Shown here piece after piece: positions 1-10,656 of a DNA stretch of 64,000 nt. The translations under genes and the position numbers were made by a program. The first letter of the stretch is position 1. Each line of letters opens with the position of its first letter. The notes below the pieces were generated by a model, which saw only the letters and a list, made by a program, of their open reading frames with translations, was not told where the DNA came from and did not search any database. The DNA is taken from positions 248,001-312,000 of the forward strand of contig JADLCY010000014.1 of NCBI GenBank assembly GCA_020846935.1, read 5' to 3'. Source of the stretch: Gemmatimonadaceae bacterium. Its GTDB lineage: Bacteria; Gemmatimonadota; Gemmatimonadetes; Gemmatimonadales; Gemmatimonadaceae.

Positions 1-324
1 CTCGGGCTGGAGTGGCAGGCGTGGACGGGGTTGCCGTTCGTGTTTGCCGTCTGGGTGGCACTGCGCGCGACGCCGGTGGCGCAGTCGTTAGGCGCGCACG
101 CGTCGCTGATCGCCTCGCGCGACTGGGGGCTCGCGCACCTCGACGAACTGTCGCGCCAGGCCGCGGCACAGACCGGCGTGCCGGCGGGGGCCTGCCGCGA
201 TTACTTCCGCGGACTCGACTACGGGCTGGGCATCGAGTACCTCGGCGGATTGACGGAGTTCTTTGGCCGGCTGGCGGCGAGCGGGCGCGTGCCGGCCACG
301 CAGCTACAGTTCCTGGCCGCGTAG
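1..324 (+). CDS. mqnA: Chorismate dehydratase MqnA, C-terminal part (cut by window edge)
   Basis: The open frame runs from base 1 to a TAG at 322-324 and gives about 107 residues. The stretch EWQAWTGLPFVFAVWVALR is the typical C-terminal half of MqnA/MqnD-family periplasmic-binding-like enzymes. MqnA converts chorismate to 3-(1-carboxyvinyl)oxybenzoate, the first step of the futalosine route to menaquinone. The next gene is mqnC of the same pathway, which supports MqnA over MqnD, although the missing N-terminus prevents a final choice. A TTA leucine codon at 88-90, rare in this GC-rich DNA, lies inside the recurrent heptamer GTTAGGC. Confidence 0.85.
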   Translation, partial: LGLEWQAWTGLPFVFAVWVALRATPVAQSLGAHASLIASRDWGLAHLDELSRQAAAQTGVPAGACRDYFRGLDYGLGIEYLGGLTEFFGRLAASGRVPATQLQFLAA

Positions 325-423
325 CGGAAACCGCGCACGACGGCTGGCGTTTCGGGCCTGGCGGACACTGCCCCATCTGGTCGCCCGGCCTTGTACCTTT
401 CCGGTGTTCCGCGACCCTCTGCC

Positions 424-1461
424 ATGTCCCGCGATCTCCTCGACCTGTACGCGAACGCTCCGCTCCTCGAACTCGGACTCGAGGCTGATCGCGCGCGCCA
501 GGCCCGGCACCCGCACTCCACGGTCACCTACATCGTCGACCGCAACATCAACTACACCAACGTCTGCGTCGCCGACTGCGGCTTCTGCGCCTTCTACCGT
601 CGCCCGAAACACGCCGAGGGGTATACGCTGTCCTTCGAGGAGATCGGGCAGAAGATCGAAGAAACCAAGGCGCTCGGCGGCGTGCAGATCCTCATCCAGG
701 GCGGGCACAATCCCTACATCCCGTTCGAGTGGTACCTGGATCTGCTGCGCTACATCAAGGCCAACCACCCGATCCACATTCACGGCTTTTCGCCGAGCGA
801 GGTCGACTTCTTCTCGCAGGTCTTCCGGATGGATGCGGCCGAGATCATCAGGGAGCTGCGGAAGGCCGGGCTTGACTCGATCCCGGGTGGTGGCGGCGAG
901 ATCCTGGTGCAACGCGTGCGCGATTACGCCGCGCCGGGCAAGGCCGGCGCCGACCGATGGCTCGAGATCATGGAGCTGGCGCATCGTGAGGGCATGAAGA
1001 CCTCCGTCACGATGATGTACGGACTGGGCGAGACACTGGCCGAGCGCATCGAGCACCTGCAGCGCGTGCGAGAACTGCAGGCCCGGACCGGCGGCTTCAC
1101 CGCGTTCATTACCTGGCCGTTGCAGCCCGAGAACACGCCCGCGTTCTCCCACCAGCCCAAGACGACCGCGGTGGACTACCTGCGGACCGTTGCCCTCTCC
1201 CGCATCGTGCTGGACAATGTGCCCAATCTGCAGGCCAGCTGGGTGACGATGGGCATGAAGATCGGGCAGTTGGCACTCCGGTTCGGCTGCAACGACTTCG
1301 GATCGTTGATGATCGAGGAGAATGTAGTCAGCGCCGCCAACACGACCCACCGCACCACCACGGAGGAGCTCGAACGGCTGATTCGCGACGCCGGCTTCAC
1401 GCCGGCCCGCCGCCGTCAGGACTACTCCATCATCCCGATCGACCACCCGGCCGCTGCCTGA
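424..1461 (+). CDS. mqnC: Cyclic dehypoxanthine futalosine synthase MqnC (radical SAM)
   Basis: 345 residues from ATG 424. An in-frame start at 391 would add 11 residues that look untranslated. The radical SAM cluster ligands are C48, C52 and C55 in CVADCGFC, directly after NINYTNVC, which is typical of the MqnC/MqnE/CofH group. IQGGHNP and PGGGGEIL fit MqnC. The enzyme cyclises dehypoxanthine futalosine in menaquinone synthesis and works in the cytoplasm. It follows mqnA after 99 bases with no gene. MqnB and MqnD are not in this window. Confidence 0.93.
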   Translation: MSRDLLDLYANAPLLELGLEADRARQARHPHSTVTYIVDRNINYTNVCVADCGFCAFYRRPKHAEGYTLSFEEIGQKIEETKALGGVQILIQGGHNPYIPFEWYLDLLRYIKANHPIHIHGFSPSEVDFFSQVFRMDAAEIIRELRKAGLDSIPGGGGEILVQRVRDYAAPGKAGADRWLEIMELAHREGMKTSVTMMYGLGETLAERIEHLQRVRELQARTGGFTAFITWPLQPENTPAFSHQPKTTAVDYLRTVALSRIVLDNVPNLQASWVTMGMKIGQLALRFGCNDFGSLMIEENVVSAANTTHRTTTEELERLIRDAGFTPARRRQDYSIIPIDHPAAA

Positions 1462-1474
1462 ACGCCGCGGCGTC

Positions 1475-1948
1475 ATGAGCTACCGCACCGGGATCGGGTA
1501 CGACTCGCATCGCTTCGCGGCCGGGGGCCCGATGCGCCTCGGGGGCGTGGATATCCCCGGTGACCTGCGGCTGAGCGGGCACTCCGACGCCGACGCCATT
1601 TGCCACGCCGTGACCGACGCGCTGCTCGGCGCGGCGTCGCTCGGCGACATCGGGTCGATGTTCCCGGACACCGACCCGGCCAACCGTGGCCGCGATTCGA
1701 TCGAGATGCTGGCGCTCGCTCTCGATCGGCTGCGTGCCCGGGGACACCGGGTGATCAACGTGGACGTCACCGTGATTTCGGAACGGCCAAAGATCGGCCC
1801 GCATCGGGACGCGATCCGCGCGCGGCTCGCCGCCACGCTGGGCGTCGGTGTCGACATGGTGAGCGTCAAGGGAAAGACGAACGAAGGCATGGGATTCGTG
1901 GGTCGCGGCGAGGGCCTTGCCTGCATCGCCATCGCCACCATCGCCTGA
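1475..1948 (+). CDS. ispF: 2-C-methyl-D-erythritol 2,4-cyclodiphosphate synthase
   Basis: 157 residues, the normal IspF length. The zinc ligands D10 and H12 (GYDSH) and H44 (DADAICH) are present, as are the downstream signatures GDIGSMFPDTD and KGKTNEGMGF. IspF forms the cyclic diphosphate in the non-mevalonate isoprenoid pathway, as a cytoplasmic trimer. It starts 13 bases after the mqnC stop and so is probably cotranscribed; isoprenoid supply and menaquinone side-chain synthesis are linked processes. The usual partner ispD is not in the window. Confidence 0.95.
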   Translation: MSYRTGIGYDSHRFAAGGPMRLGGVDIPGDLRLSGHSDADAICHAVTDALLGAASLGDIGSMFPDTDPANRGRDSIEMLALALDRLRARGHRVINVDVTVISERPKIGPHRDAIRARLAATLGVGVDMVSVKGKTNEGMGFVGRGEGLACIAIATIA

Positions 1949-1952
1949 CGCG

Positions 1953-2579
1953 ATGGGCAGCCTCGATGCCGCCCTCACCTGGCTCGCGGCGCAACCGCAG
2001 GGCGCGTTGCTCTCGCTCATGGCTGCCCTGTCCGCGGTGGAGAATCTCTTTCCGCCGATCCCGGCCGACGTGCTCGTGGCCTTTGGCGCCTTCATCGCGG
2101 CCCGGGCCGGACATTCGTCGGTCCCTGCGTTCCTTGCCGTGTGGCTCGGGAACATGGCGGGCGTGGCGCTGATGTATACGCTGGGCCGGCGTTTCGGCGC
2201 GGCCCGCATCGAGGCGCGATACCACCTCGATGCCACGGGGAGCGCGGATCGGCGACTCCAGCTCGCCTATCGAAAGTACGGCACGTTTGCGCTCTTCCTT
2301 TCGCGGTTTGTCCCTGGCGTGCGCGCGGTCGTCCCCCCGGTGGCGGGCGCCCTGCGCGTACCGGCCATACGCGCGCACCTGGCGATGGGAGCCGCGTCGG
2401 GGATCTGGTACGGCGCGATCACGCTGCTGGCCACGCGCGCCGGGACCAACTGGGAGTTGCTGCGGACCTCGGTCGCGAGCTTTGGTTCGTGGAGCGCCGC
2501 TGCGGCCGCGCTGGGCTTTGCCCTCCTCGGAGGCGCCATCTGGTGGCGTCGTCGCCGTGTCCGCCGCCCCGCTGCCTGA
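1953..2579 (+). CDS. DedA/VTT-family membrane protein
   Basis: 208 residues from ATG 1953, four bases after the ispF stop; an in-frame start at 1917 would overlap ispF. It has several hydrophobic segments, the motif ENLFPPIPADV near residue 30 and FLSRFVPGVRAVVPPVAGAL near residue 115, which are DedA (SNARE-associated/VTT) hallmarks. DedA proteins sit in the inner membrane and are linked to membrane homeostasis and, for some members, undecaprenyl-phosphate or lipid flipping. The specific substrate cannot be told from sequence. The downstream recombinase gene starts inside its 3' end. Confidence 0.85.
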   Translation: MGSLDAALTWLAAQPQGALLSLMAALSAVENLFPPIPADVLVAFGAFIAARAGHSSVPAFLAVWLGNMAGVALMYTLGRRFGAARIEARYHLDATGSADRRLQLAYRKYGTFALFLSRFVPGVRAVVPPVAGALRVPAIRAHLAMGAASGIWYGAITLLATRAGTNWELLRTSVASFGSWSAAAAALGFALLGGAIWWRRRRVRRPAA

Positions 2580-3477
2580 CGACATCGCCCTGGCGTGGGC
2601 GCTCGAACGGTTCGACGACTGGCTCTCGCTCGAGCAGGGCGCTTCGCCACGAACGCGCGAAGCCTACGGCCGCGACGTCCAGCGGCTCACCGTCTACGCG
2701 CTGACGCAAGGCGTGAGGGCGCCTGTCGCGCTCACACCCGCGCAGTTGCGCACGTGGGTCTGGCACCTCAAGGACATCGGGCTGGGTACGCTGAGCATTC
2801 GACGCAACGTGTCCGCTGTGCGCACCTACTTCCGGTTTCTGCTGGGGGAAGGGGCGGTCACGAGTGACCCGAGCGACCGGATCGAGTTGCCGCGCCCCGC
2901 GCGCGAACTCCCCGACGTGCTGACGAGTGACGAGGTCGACCGGCTCATCGCCGCCGTGCCCCAGGGACACGCGCTGTACTTCCGTGACAAGGCCATGCTG
3001 GAACTGGCGTACGGCGCCGGACTGCGGGTCTCCGAATGGATCGGCATCCAGGTCCGTGATCTGCTGTTCGACAACGACGTCGTCCGGATCATGGGCAAGG
3101 GCTCGAAGGAGCGACTCGTACCGATCGGCCGGAGCGCGGTGGCGGCCGTCTCGATCTACCTGCGCGAACTCCGGCCGCGCCTCGAACGCGGCGAGGGGAA
3201 GGGCGTGCTGTTCCTCAATGCGCGGGGGCGTCCGCTCTCACGGATGGGGGCGTGGGACGTGCTCCGTCGCGCGGTGGAGCGTGCGGGCATCGAGAAGCAC
3301 GTCTCTCCGCACACCTTGCGACACTCGTTCGCCACGCACCTCCTCGAAGGGGGCGCCGACCTGCGCGCCGTGCAGGAGATGCTGGGGCACGCCGACATCT
3401 CGACCACGCAAGTGTACACGCACATCAATCGCGAGTACCTGCGCAGCGTGCACCGGACCTATCATCCGCGAGGGTAG
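2557..3477 (+). CDS. xerD: Tyrosine recombinase XerC/XerD
   Basis: 306 residues from a GTG at 2557, overlapping dedA by 23 bases; the longer open frame from 2230 is a dedA shadow. The N-terminal SAM-like core-binding domain (residues 12-100) precedes the catalytic domain. All six active-site positions are present: R157 (GLRVSE), K181 (GKGSKE), H252 and R255 (HTLRHSFATHL), H278 (GHADISTT) and Y287. The family resolves chromosome dimers at dif together with FtsK. XerC and XerD cannot be separated safely by eye. A dif-like sequence is found in the same window at 22853-22880. Confidence 0.9.
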   Translation: MSAAPLPDDIALAWALERFDDWLSLEQGASPRTREAYGRDVQRLTVYALTQGVRAPVALTPAQLRTWVWHLKDIGLGTLSIRRNVSAVRTYFRFLLGEGAVTSDPSDRIELPRPARELPDVLTSDEVDRLIAAVPQGHALYFRDKAMLELAYGAGLRVSEWIGIQVRDLLFDNDVVRIMGKGSKERLVPIGRSAVAAVSIYLRELRPRLERGEGKGVLFLNARGRPLSRMGAWDVLRRAVERAGIEKHVSPHTLRHSFATHLLEGGADLRAVQEMLGHADISTTQVYTHINREYLRSVHRTYHPRG

Positions 3478-3667
3478 GCGTCGATTCCGGCGCTGGCGTA
3501 CCGATCAACCGGTTGGGTAGCGCCCCGCGTCGCCACGCTCCGCGCGCGCTCGCGTTCGCCGGAACGTGAGCCGCTGCCGACCGCCGTCACATGCAATGCG
3601 TACCGCGGCCGCACCCTGCGGCGCTGCGACCGCTCGTGCCCTCCAGGCGCGCTCGCCCTGGCGCTCT

Positions 3668-3695
3668 TTGAATCCCCGCAGATCGGGGCTAACTT
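3668..3695 (+). promoter_or_regulatory. Candidate promoter of the kdsB operon, with a dyad in the spacer
   Basis: TTGAAT at 3668-3673 and TAACTT at 3690-3695 are separated by 16 bases. The spacer is filled by the inverted repeat CCCCG-CAGAT-CGGGG (3674-3688). It lies in the 260-base gap between the recombinase and kdsB, about 40 bases before the TTG start. The match to sigma70 boxes is modest. The dyad could instead be a weak transcription stop for the recombinase gene. A 10-bp palindrome CAACCGGTTG also occurs at 3506-3515. Confidence 0.28.
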
Positions 3696-3737
3696 GACGG
3701 GCGTGCCTTTCACGAACCTGCACGCGGACGGAGGCCC

Positions 3738-6169
<2,432 letters not shown>

Positions 6170-6172
6170 CGG

Positions 6173-7012
6173 ATGGCGCCGGGATTCCCGCGGGGCTCGC
6201 TGTTCCTCATCGCCGGCCCGTGCGTGGTCGAGGACGATGCCCTGAACCTCCAGGTAGGCGAAGCGCTGGCGCGCCTCGCCCCGCTGCTGCCCGGAGGCGT
6301 CATCTTCAAGGCGTCGTTCGACAAGGCCAACCGATCGAATGCCGCCGCCGCTCGCGGACCCGGGATGGACGCGGGCCTGGCGAGTCTCGCGCGCGTTCGT
6401 GCGGCCACCGGTTTGCCGCTCCTGACCGACGTGCACCTGCCGGAGCAGTGCGCCGCGGCCGCGGAGGTCGTCGACTACCTGCAGATCCCCGCCTTTCTGT
6501 GTCGGCAGACTGACCTGCTGGAGGCCGCGGGCGCCACGGGCCGTGCGGTGAACGTCAAGAAGGGGCAATGGATGCATCCCGAAGGGATGTCTGGCGCAGT
6601 CGACAAGGTGGAGGGCGCACGGCGCGCCGCCGGGCACACCCGGGCCGACGATCCGCGTTCCTCACCGATCGCCGTGACGGAGCGGGGCACCTTCTTCGGC
6701 TACGGCGACCTCGTCGTCGACGTTCGCGCGTTTGCCCGCCTTCGCGAGTCCACGGGCCACCCCGTGATCTTCGACGGCACGCACTCGGTGCAGCAGCCGG
6801 GAAGGGGACAGGGGGGGGCGAGCGGTGGCCTGCGCGAACATATCCCGACGCTGGTGCTCGCCGCCGCCGCGGCGGGCGTCGATGGCATCTTCCTCGAAAC
6901 CCATCCCGACCCAGCGCGCGCGCCGAGCGATGGCGCCAACATGCTCCCGCTCGATCAGCTCGAGGGGCTGCTCCGACGCATGGTGGCGGTGTGGCAGGCG
7001 GCGCGCGCGTGA
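6173..7012 (+). CDS. kdsA: 3-deoxy-8-phosphooctulonate synthase, probably metal-dependent type
   Basis: 279 residues starting three bases after pyrG. IAGPCVVED, FKASFDKANRS, IPAFLCRQTDLL, NVKKGQWM and FDGTHSVQ are KdsA signatures. The enzyme condenses phosphoenolpyruvate with arabinose 5-phosphate. The active-site loop carries C17 (GPC) where the E. coli enzyme has Asn, the mark of the metal-dependent class typified by Aquifex. An insertion rich in R, A and D sits near residues 150-160, between the KKGQ segment and AVTERGT. The stop overlaps kdsC by four bases (GTGA). Confidence 0.95.
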   Translation: MAPGFPRGSLFLIAGPCVVEDDALNLQVGEALARLAPLLPGGVIFKASFDKANRSNAAAARGPGMDAGLASLARVRAATGLPLLTDVHLPEQCAAAAEVVDYLQIPAFLCRQTDLLEAAGATGRAVNVKKGQWMHPEGMSGAVDKVEGARRAAGHTRADDPRSSPIAVTERGTFFGYGDLVVDVRAFARLRESTGHPVIFDGTHSVQQPGRGQGGASGGLREHIPTLVLAAAAAGVDGIFLETHPDPARAPSDGANMLPLDQLEGLLRRMVAVWQAARA

Positions 7013-7605
7013 CGTCACCGGCCCTGTTTGCCACGATCGGCGCGACGCCAGAGGGCCGCGACCTTGCCCAGCGCATCAGGCTCGTCGCCTTCGATGTCGA
7101 CGGCGTGTTGACTGACGGAGGGGTCTACCTCGGCGACGTGCAGGGGCAGCGCCTCGAGTTCAAGCGATATCACATTCAGGATGGCCTCGGGATGAAGTTG
7201 CTGCAGCGCGCGGGGATCAAGGTCGCCATCATCACCGGGCGCGTGTCCGAGAGCGTGGCGCTGCGTGCTGCCGAACTGGGCGTCGACGCCGTCGTGCAGG
7301 ATGTCCACGCGCGCAAGCTGCCGGCCCTGCAGCGCATCGCTGGTGAGCATGGGATCGCCCTGGCCGATGTGGCGTTTGTCGGTGACGACCTCCCCGATGT
7401 CGGCCCGATGCGCGTCGTGGGTCTGCCGGTCGTGGTGGCCAACGCGTCGGCCGACGGGCTCGAGGCCGCGCGGTTCGTGTTGCAGCGCAACGGGGGTGAT
7501 GGCGCGGTCCGCGAGTTCTGCGAAGCACTCCTGCGCGCCCGAGGCGTGTGGGATGTGCTCGCCGGGGGCTGGGTGGAGAGTCGCGCGCGCGAGGTGCCCG
7601 CGTGA
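7009..7605 (+). CDS. kdsC: 3-deoxy-manno-octulosonate-8-phosphatase (HAD family)
   Basis: 198 residues from GTG 7009, overlapping the kdsA stop as GTGA; the longer open frame from 6568 shadows kdsA. The HAD nucleophile motif is VAFDVDGVLTDGG and the later acidic motif is FVGDDLPD. HIQDGLGMKLL and ITGRVSESV match KdsC. It removes the phosphate from Kdo-8-phosphate in the cytoplasm, between the KdsA and KdsB steps. It lacks a cap domain, as usual for this tetrameric type C0 phosphatase. Confidence 0.93.
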   Translation: MTSPALFATIGATPEGRDLAQRIRLVAFDVDGVLTDGGVYLGDVQGQRLEFKRYHIQDGLGMKLLQRAGIKVAIITGRVSESVALRAAELGVDAVVQDVHARKLPALQRIAGEHGIALADVAFVGDDLPDVGPMRVVGLPVVVANASADGLEAARFVLQRNGGDGAVREFCEALLRARGVWDVLAGGWVESRAREVPA

Positions 7606-8567
7606 CGCCAGATGACATCATCGCGCTGGGCCGCCGCGTCCTCGCCATGGAGACCGAGGCGCTCGTCGAGGTGGAGCGCAGGATCGGCCCCTCCTTCGTT
7701 CGGGCGGTCGAGCTGATCACGGCAGCCCATGGCCGGGTGATCGTGAGCGGAGTCGGCAAGTCGGGCATCATCGCCCGCAAGATCGCCGCGACGCTCACCT
7801 CGACCGGCACGCCCACGACCTTCCTGCACCCGACCGAATCCCTGCACGGCGACCTCGGCATCGTGGACGGCGACGACGTCGCGATCCTGCTGTCCAAGAG
7901 CGGAGAGAGCGAGGAGATCCTCACGCTCCTGGCACACCTCAAACGGTTCGGCACCCGCACCATCGCCCTCACCTCCAACACCGACTCGACGCTCGGTCTC
8001 GAGTGCGACGCGGCGCTGGACGCGTGGGTGCGCGAAGAAGCCTGTCCCCACGACCTGGCGCCGACGACCAGCACCACCGCCGCGCTCGCGTTAGGTGACG
8101 CGCTCGCCGTCGTGATCCTCGACCAGAAGGGGTTCCGTCGCGAGGACTTTGCCCGCCTGCACCCCGGGGGTGCGCTGGGCCGCAAGCTCCTGATGCGCGT
8201 GCATGCCGTCATGGAGCGCCACGACCTGCCGCTGGCCGACGCGGCCACGCCGATCCGCGAGGCGGTCGTGCTGCTCGCCAGGCGACGCGGCATCGTTGTC
8301 GTGGTGGAAGGCGGACGGCGGGTCGCCGGCGTCTTCACGGCGGGCGATCTCACGCGGCACATGCAGGCCGTCGATGATCCGTTCGGAGGGGCGATCGGCG
8401 AGGTGATGACACGGTCTCCGCGCGTGGCGCACGCCGAGGAACTTGCCTCCGCCGTGGTGTACCGGATGGAGCAATCCGGCATCATGGCGATGCCGGTCGT
8501 CGACCAGGACGGGCTCGTGGTGGGAGTCGTCCACTTGCACGACCTCATGCGAGCCGGAGTGGCATGA
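7602..8567 (+). CDS. kdsD: D-arabinose-5-phosphate isomerase (SIS plus two CBS domains)
   Basis: 321 residues from GTG 7602, overlapping kdsC by GTGA. The sugar isomerase (SIS) domain covers roughly residues 25-185, with VSGVGKSGIIARKIAATLTS and LSKSGESEEIL; two CBS domains follow (about 195-320). It converts ribulose 5-phosphate to arabinose 5-phosphate, the KdsA substrate. Its place directly after kdsC matches the common kdsD-kdsC-lptC-lptA-lptB order, here with the first two swapped. Confidence 0.93.
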   Translation: MTPDDIIALGRRVLAMETEALVEVERRIGPSFVRAVELITAAHGRVIVSGVGKSGIIARKIAATLTSTGTPTTFLHPTESLHGDLGIVDGDDVAILLSKSGESEEILTLLAHLKRFGTRTIALTSNTDSTLGLECDAALDAWVREEACPHDLAPTTSTTAALALGDALAVVILDQKGFRREDFARLHPGGALGRKLLMRVHAVMERHDLPLADAATPIREAVVLLARRRGIVVVVEGGRRVAGVFTAGDLTRHMQAVDDPFGGAIGEVMTRSPRVAHAEELASAVVYRMEQSGIMAMPVVDQDGLVVGVVHLHDLMRAGVA

Positions 8568-9121
8568 CCCTACCTCACCGAGGCATCCTCCTCGCCATGG
8601 CCCTCTGCGGCCCGGTCGCCTGTCGTGATGCCGGCGTGCCCCAGGCCGCGCCCGCGGCCACGGCGGCCGACTCCGCCGATCAGGTGATGTTCGGCGTGCA
8701 CTTCTTCGTGACCGATGCCGGCCTGCGGCGCGCTGAGGTCCGCGCCGATACCGCGCTCACCTACGAGGAGAACACACGCACCGAGTTGCGAAAGGTGAAC
8801 GCCACGTTCTTCACGGCGCAGGGCGCCCAGAACGCCACCCTTACGTCGCAACAGGGCACGTACAACACGCGGATCGGCAGCATGGAGGCCCGGGGCGACG
8901 TCGTGGTGAAATCGACCGACGGGCGGACGCTGACCTCGCCGCACCTGCGCTTCGACCCGACGCGCAACGAAATCTCCTCCGACAGCGCGTTCGTCCTCAC
9001 CGAGAAGACCGGGCGCATCACGCGCGGCATTGGCTTCATCAGCGATCCCGACCTGAACTCCGTGCGCGTCCTCAAGGGCGCGCAGTCCACGGGCCACCAG
9101 GTCACCATTCCGCGTCGATGA
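8564..9121 (+). CDS. lptC: LptC-like LPS-export protein
   Basis: 185 residues, ATGA overlap with kdsD. The N-terminus is a signal-like hydrophobic stretch ending near C20 in a poor lipobox (GPVAC), so either a membrane anchor or a lipoprotein. The rest is predicted beta-strand repeats of the LptC/OstA fold (ALTYEENTRTELRKVNATFF, GDVVVKSTDGRTLTSPHLRF). LptC links the LptBFG transporter to LptA in the periplasm. Sequence similarity is weak, so position between kdsD and the OstA-like gene carries part of the call. Confidence 0.75.
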   Translation: MTLPHRGILLAMALCGPVACRDAGVPQAAPAATAADSADQVMFGVHFFVTDAGLRRAEVRADTALTYEENTRTELRKVNATFFTAQGAQNATLTSQQGTYNTRIGSMEARGDVVVKSTDGRTLTSPHLRFDPTRNEISSDSAFVLTEKTGRITRGIGFISDPDLNSVRVLKGAQSTGHQVTIPRR

Positions 9122-10656
9122 CACGGCAGCGGCTGGTCGCGGCATTCGTCGTGTTGTTCGCCGCGGCCTGCAGCCGGGGCGGCGCCGCCCACCTGCCCGC
9201 GCCGGCCATCCCGACACTCCCCGTTCCGGCGCCGGACACGGCAGCGCGCGCGAAGGAGGACTCACTGCCCATGGTGCCCGTGGTCCTGCCGCCCCACATC
9301 GACTCGGTGGCGCGCCCGGCCACGCCGGACCGACCGGCCCAGCGCTGTACCCTGGACTTCGAGAATACCCCGGAGACGCGCCTGCAGTCGGTGAAGGACC
9401 CCATCTCGCAGAAGTACACCAGCTACATCGGCGGCGGGTTCGTCGGCGTCTGTCGACGCCAGAACATCCACATCACCTCCGACTCCGCCGAGAGCTACGA
9501 GCAGAACCGTCTGTACTACCTTATCGGCCGCGTGAAGTACCGCGAGGATCGCGTCTCGCTCGACGCGGATCGTCTCACGTACTTCCAGGCCGACGAGCGC
9601 CTGCTCGCTGAGGGCAACGTGGTGGTCACGATGCGCGATTCGTCGTCGATGACCGGACCACGCGCCGAGTACTGGCGCGCGGTTCGGGGCGTGCGACCGG
9701 CGAGCCGCATCCACGCCACGGCGCGCCCCACGCTGCGAATGTACGAGACCGATTCACTCGGACGCCGGCAACGCGAACCCGTGCGCCTGGTCGCCGACAA
9801 CATCATCGGGGAGGGAGAAACACTGTTCGTCGCCCACGGTCGCGTCGAGCTCGACCGCGCCGACCTCGCCGCACGGAGCGACTCGGCGGTGCTCGACAAC
9901 GTCCGGCAGTACTCGCGACTGCTCAAGGAACCGATCGTCGAGAGCAAGGGCTCGCAGCCGTTTACGCTCACCGGCAAGGTCATCGACATCTTTGGGCGTA
10001 CGCGCCGCGTCGACCGCGTGCTCTCGGTGGACTCGGCGAAGGCCGTGAACAAGGACCTGACGCTTACCGCTCAGACGCTCGATCTCAGGGTGAACGACAA
10101 CAAGTTGCAGCGGGCGTACGCCTTTGGGCCTGGGCGCGCGGTGGCAGTGACGCGCGATCGCCGGATCGTCGCGGATTCGCTCGACGTGCACATGCCGAGT
10201 CAGCGCATTCGTGAGCTGCACGCGATCGGAGACGCGTACGCGGACAGCGACCCGGACTCGACGAAGATCGCCACGAAGGAACGCGACTGGTTGCGTGGCG
10301 CGGCGATCGTCGCCCACTTCGACTCTGTCGTCCGAGACACCACCGCGCAGCCGCGCATCATCGACCTGGTGGCCGACGGAAATGCCAGTTCGTTCTATCA
10401 GATCCCGGCCAACGACGGCGACCGGGAGAAGCCGGGCATCAACTATGTCCGGGGCCGACGCATCACCGTCGACTTCAAGGCCCAGGATGTGAGTACGGTA
10501 ACCGTGGTGGATTCGGTGGCCGGCGTGTTCCTCGAAGCGGCGCCCGTCGACACGCTCCCGCCCGATCCCCGAGGGCGGCGCCGGCCGACCACCAGGCGCC
10601 CTCCAGCCACGCCGACTGCGGCGCGGCGCCCCCCAAGCCCCGGCAACCCCGAATGA
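9118..10656 (+). CDS. OstA/LptA-like predicted lipoprotein, enlarged
   Basis: 512 residues, ATGA overlap with the lptC-like gene. The signal peptide ends in AAAC with C18, a good lipobox, so the protein is probably lipid-anchored. Residues about 110-470 hold repeated OstA-type strands (YLIGRVKYREDRVSLDADRL, FVAHGRVELDRADLAARSDS, RAYAFGPGRAVAVTRDRRIV). The tail is rich in Pro, Arg and Thr. LptA in E. coli is a soluble protein of about 185 residues; this one is nearly three times longer. It probably forms part of the periplasmic LPS bridge or interacts with LptD, but that is inference from fold and position. Confidence 0.7.
   Translation: MTRQRLVAAFVVLFAAACSRGGAAHLPAPAIPTLPVPAPDTAARAKEDSLPMVPVVLPPHIDSVARPATPDRPAQRCTLDFENTPETRLQSVKDPISQKYTSYIGGGFVGVCRRQNIHITSDSAESYEQNRLYYLIGRVKYREDRVSLDADRLTYFQADERLLAEGNVVVTMRDSSSMTGPRAEYWRAVRGVRPASRIHATARPTLRMYETDSLGRRQREPVRLVADNIIGEGETLFVAHGRVELDRADLAARSDSAVLDNVRQYSRLLKEPIVESKGSQPFTLTGKVIDIFGRTRRVDRVLSVDSAKAVNKDLTLTAQTLDLRVNDNKLQRAYAFGPGRAVAVTRDRRIVADSLDVHMPSQRIRELHAIGDAYADSDPDSTKIATKERDWLRGAAIVAHFDSVVRDTTAQPRIIDLVADGNASSFYQIPANDGDREKPGINYVRGRRITVDFKAQDVSTVTVVDSVAGVFLEAAPVDTLPPDPRGRRRPTTRRPPATPTAARRPPSPGNPE

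Noticed and set aside
304-1476. A 390-codon open frame on the - strand
   Set aside because: It mirrors mqnC, and its translation shows no domain.
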